Below are positions 40,301 to 41,741 of a stretch of DNA of 41,741 nucleotides, piece after piece. The DNA comes from CAMYLR01 sp041577935 (lineage in GTDB: Bacteria > Gemmatimonadota > Gemmatimonadetes > JACCXV01 > JAHWKZ01): positions 1 through 41,741 of the forward strand of contig JBFGIA010000003.1 of the NCBI GenBank assembly GCA_041577935.1, written 5' to 3'. Positions within the stretch are counted from its first letter, which is position 1, and the number at the start of each line of letters is the position of its first letter. Both the position numbers and the translations under genes were made by a program. The notes beneath the pieces are model-generated. The model did no database searches and had not been told where the DNA came from. It was given only the letters and a program-made list of their open reading frames with translations.

Positions 40301-40360
40301 CTTCAGCGTTCACCCCGCCCCTCGGAGCAAACCGGAGGGCGGATTCTCATCACTCAAGCG

Positions 40361-41407
40361 TCAACAGCTCTCGCCGGCGAGAAACCAGCACCGCGTCTGC
40401 GCGCTGGTCTTGAAGAACTCGAGCAACATCGCGCCGACCTTTTGCTCGCCCAAAGGTGACGGATGCGTGCCGTCGCCGACAAAGTCTTCGCGCACCCAGA
40501 TCAAACCGTCGGCGCGCGGGTTCTCGCCGTCAGCCCAGAGATACGGCCCCCACGCCAGCCACGGTGTGCCAAAATTGAGACTAAGGTCGCCGGCCTCGGC
40601 GTCGATGACTCCGGTTCGCGACTGCGTGATCTGGGCTTCGATGAGCCACTTGACCGCAAAGCCGGTCTCGAACGCGTACGGCTCGGGGTTGAGCGTCGTG
40701 GTGGCGTAGCCGGCGTATGTTCGGCTCGAGACAAGCACCTGTTGCAGGTTCGGGTAGTGGACCATGAGGGCGCGCACGATGTCGCCCAAGCTCGCTTCGA
40801 GCTGTAACGCATCCGCGTCAGCGGCTGGCAACGAAACGGTCGGCCGCGGGTTGGCTTGCTTGATCCACGCGATTTGAACTTGTGCCTCGGTCAACCCCAA
40901 CGGCGCCAATCGCTGGTCCCGAACGCGATCGTAGACCGGATCGTCGGGCGAGTCCCAATCGGTGGCCGGGTGACCGCCGACCGCACCGTCGACCAGCACG
41001 AGGTGCTCGTGATCGACCGCCGGGTCGGCCAGCGCCTGTCCGACGAAGCTCCACGGGGCGCAGTCGGTGACCCGCCCGCGGCAGAACTCGCGTGTCGTGT
41101 TCGACATGCCGACCGACAACAACGCGTACACGCCGTCCGGGCTGGGATCGCCGTTCTGGTCAAGTGGCTGGATCTGGGCCGCCCGATCCCTCCCCACCGC
41201 GGCGTGGTCACCGGGCACGGTGTTGGCGCCGCCCGGGTAGAGCCCACCGAGAAACCCCTCGTACGTCGCCGCCGTCAGCTCGGTGAGCGGCACGGCGACA
41301 TCGGCGTCGGGGAGATCGCCCGGGGAGGGCGCGTCCGTCACCTCAGGTGTCGTGACACCGTTGCACGCGATCGCGACGGCGATTCCGGTAAACAACTGTA
41401 AGCGCAT
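40361..41407 (-). CDS. Exported SGNH-hydrolase-like protein, possible lipoprotein
   Basis: A 348-aa protein with an N-terminal export signal (MRLQLFTGIAVAIACNG; a weak lipobox at C15). The core reads YALLSVGMSNTTREFC, then LVLVDGAVGGHPATDW, then AWIKQANPRPT, and finally FVGDGTHPSPLGEQKVGAMLLEFF, an arrangement like SGNH/GDSL hydrolases (blocks I, II, III, V), where the last block supplies Asp and His. The usual GDS serine block is SVGMSN here, so activity is uncertain, though Ser could be provided by that block. GGAGG precedes ATG at 41407 by 5 nt. Substrate is unknown; carbohydrate esterase is one possibility. Confidence 0.65.
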   Translation of the reverse strand: MRLQLFTGIAVAIACNGVTTPEVTDAPSPGDLPDADVAVPLTELTAATYEGFLGGLYPGGANTVPGDHAAVGRDRAAQIQPLDQNGDPSPDGVYALLSVGMSNTTREFCRGRVTDCAPWSFVGQALADPAVDHEHLVLVDGAVGGHPATDWDSPDDPVYDRVRDQRLAPLGLTEAQVQIAWIKQANPRPTVSLPAADADALQLEASLGDIVRALMVHYPNLQQVLVSSRTYAGYATTTLNPEPYAFETGFAVKWLIEAQITQSRTGVIDAEAGDLSLNFGTPWLAWGPYLWADGENPRADGLIWVREDFVGDGTHPSPLGEQKVGAMLLEFFKTSAQTRCWFLAGESC

Positions 41408-41469
41408 CCCACCTCCGAAACGAAAAGGTCACGTCGTTCGTGGTTGGGACGCGCGTCAGCGGCTCGGCA

Positions 41470-41741
41470 TTAAGCGTCCTCGCGGATCAGGCTGGCGTGG
41501 ATCATGGCGCTCCACTGCGGCGCGGTAATAAAGATGTCGCCCCACCCGGGGTAATCATCGAACGTCTCCTCGGCCTGGATCGCCTCGAGGGTCTTGCCGG
41601 CCTCAACGTGGCCGCGGACGATCGCTGTCGTCTCGGTCAGCATGGTGTGGAAGCGACGCAAGTCTTCGATGTCGGCGACCGGTCCATGACCTGGAATGAT
41701 CCGAACGTTCTCCGGGATCCGATCGAGCACCGCGGCGACGT
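41470..41741 (-). CDS. MBL-fold hydrolase, C-terminal part (cut by window edge)
   Basis: Only the last 90 residues are in the window; the start lies outside. IIPGHGPVADIEDLRRFHTML is the final HGxV/HGPx metal-ligand region of a metallo-beta-lactamase fold, followed by a helical tail with VRGHVEAGKTLEAIQAE, PGWGDIFITAPQWSAMIHASL. This pattern is common in quinoprotein relay system-like and beta-lactamase-like hydrolases with a periplasmic signal. The gene is on the minus strand, 62 nt upstream of the SGNH-like gene. Confidence 0.7.
   Translation of the reverse strand, partial: VAAVLDRIPENVRIIPGHGPVADIEDLRRFHTMLTETTAIVRGHVEAGKTLEAIQAEETFDDYPGWGDIFITAPQWSAMIHASLIREDA

Noticed and set aside
40285..40325. 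Minus-strand GGTTCGAATT resembling a tRNA T-loop
   Set aside because: No 5-bp T-stem, no acceptor stem and no anticodon arm can be formed around it.

Overview
The window is a compact, GC-rich (roughly 60-65 percent) bacterial chromosome segment with about 45 genes, mostly housekeeping. A LpxC/Waa-type inference is not needed to see a Gram-negative cell: there is an ADP-heptose:LPS-type glycosyltransferase (family 9), several lipoprotein signal peptides and no spore or Gram-positive markers. Start codons are often GTG (plus one TTG). Gene content and order (queA-tgt-yajC-def-fmt-thi-rsmB-PASTA-rpe-ffh-rpsP-rimM-trmD, ruvCAB with yebC, DXP-independent pdxST) fit a Gemmatimonadota-like lineage best, but this is an inference from memory of gene order, not a proven assignment.

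Layout. (1) 1-14703, minus strand: an operon-like train of 19 genes with gaps of 0-17 nt or small overlaps in most places. It runs from an unknown 123-aa protein and a DUF2905 membrane protein through queuosine tRNA modification (queA, tgt), a beta-CASP metallo-beta-lactamase nuclease, yajC, N-terminal formyl-methionine handling (def, fmt), a thiazole module (thiE/tenI, thiS, thiG), rRNA methyltransferase rsmB, a PASTA protein, rpe, an NhaC-type antiporter, ffh, rpsP, rimM and trmD (cut by the window edge). (2) 14734-16217, plus: an arsR-acr3 arsenite resistance operon. (3) 16194-21788, minus: a cyclase-homology/P-loop ATPase/TPR regulator that overlaps acr3 tail to tail, then ruvB, ruvA, ruvC, yebC. 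(4) 21845-27721: an accessory stretch with a hairpin-rich repeat in three copies, an orphan secreted protein, a tight three-gene cluster (GcvT-fold protein plus two tandem PYROXD2-like FAD oxidoreductases) and a GGCT-like protein. (5) 27825-33097, minus: an EF-G class II paralogue, an OPT-family transporter and a thioredoxin-fold lipoprotein. (6) 33226-36642, plus: alpha/beta hydrolase, a repeat-containing small lipoprotein, a strong terminator, acetyl-CoA synthetase. (7) 36639-39236: a glycosyltransferase (minus) and pdxS-pdxT (plus). (8) 39237-40300: a looser, AT-richer patch with an ICMT-like membrane methyltransferase and a decayed GGCT gene. (9) 40361-41741, minus: an SGNH-like secreted protein and the end of an MBL-fold hydrolase.

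The most interesting items are: the 59-nt inverted repeat pair flanking the secreted-protein gene, whose differences are mostly compatible with a conserved folded RNA; the repeat-bounded GcvT/PYROXD2 cluster, a possible undescribed demethylation or amine/carbon catabolic unit; TANNNT boxes placed 7 nt before start codons, suggesting leaderless transcripts; a long Pro/Glu/Ala tail on ribosomal protein S16; a GCGATCGC octamer that is far commoner than composition predicts; and a GGCT pseudogene with an internal deletion. No CRISPR array, insertion sequence, rRNA or tRNA was found.
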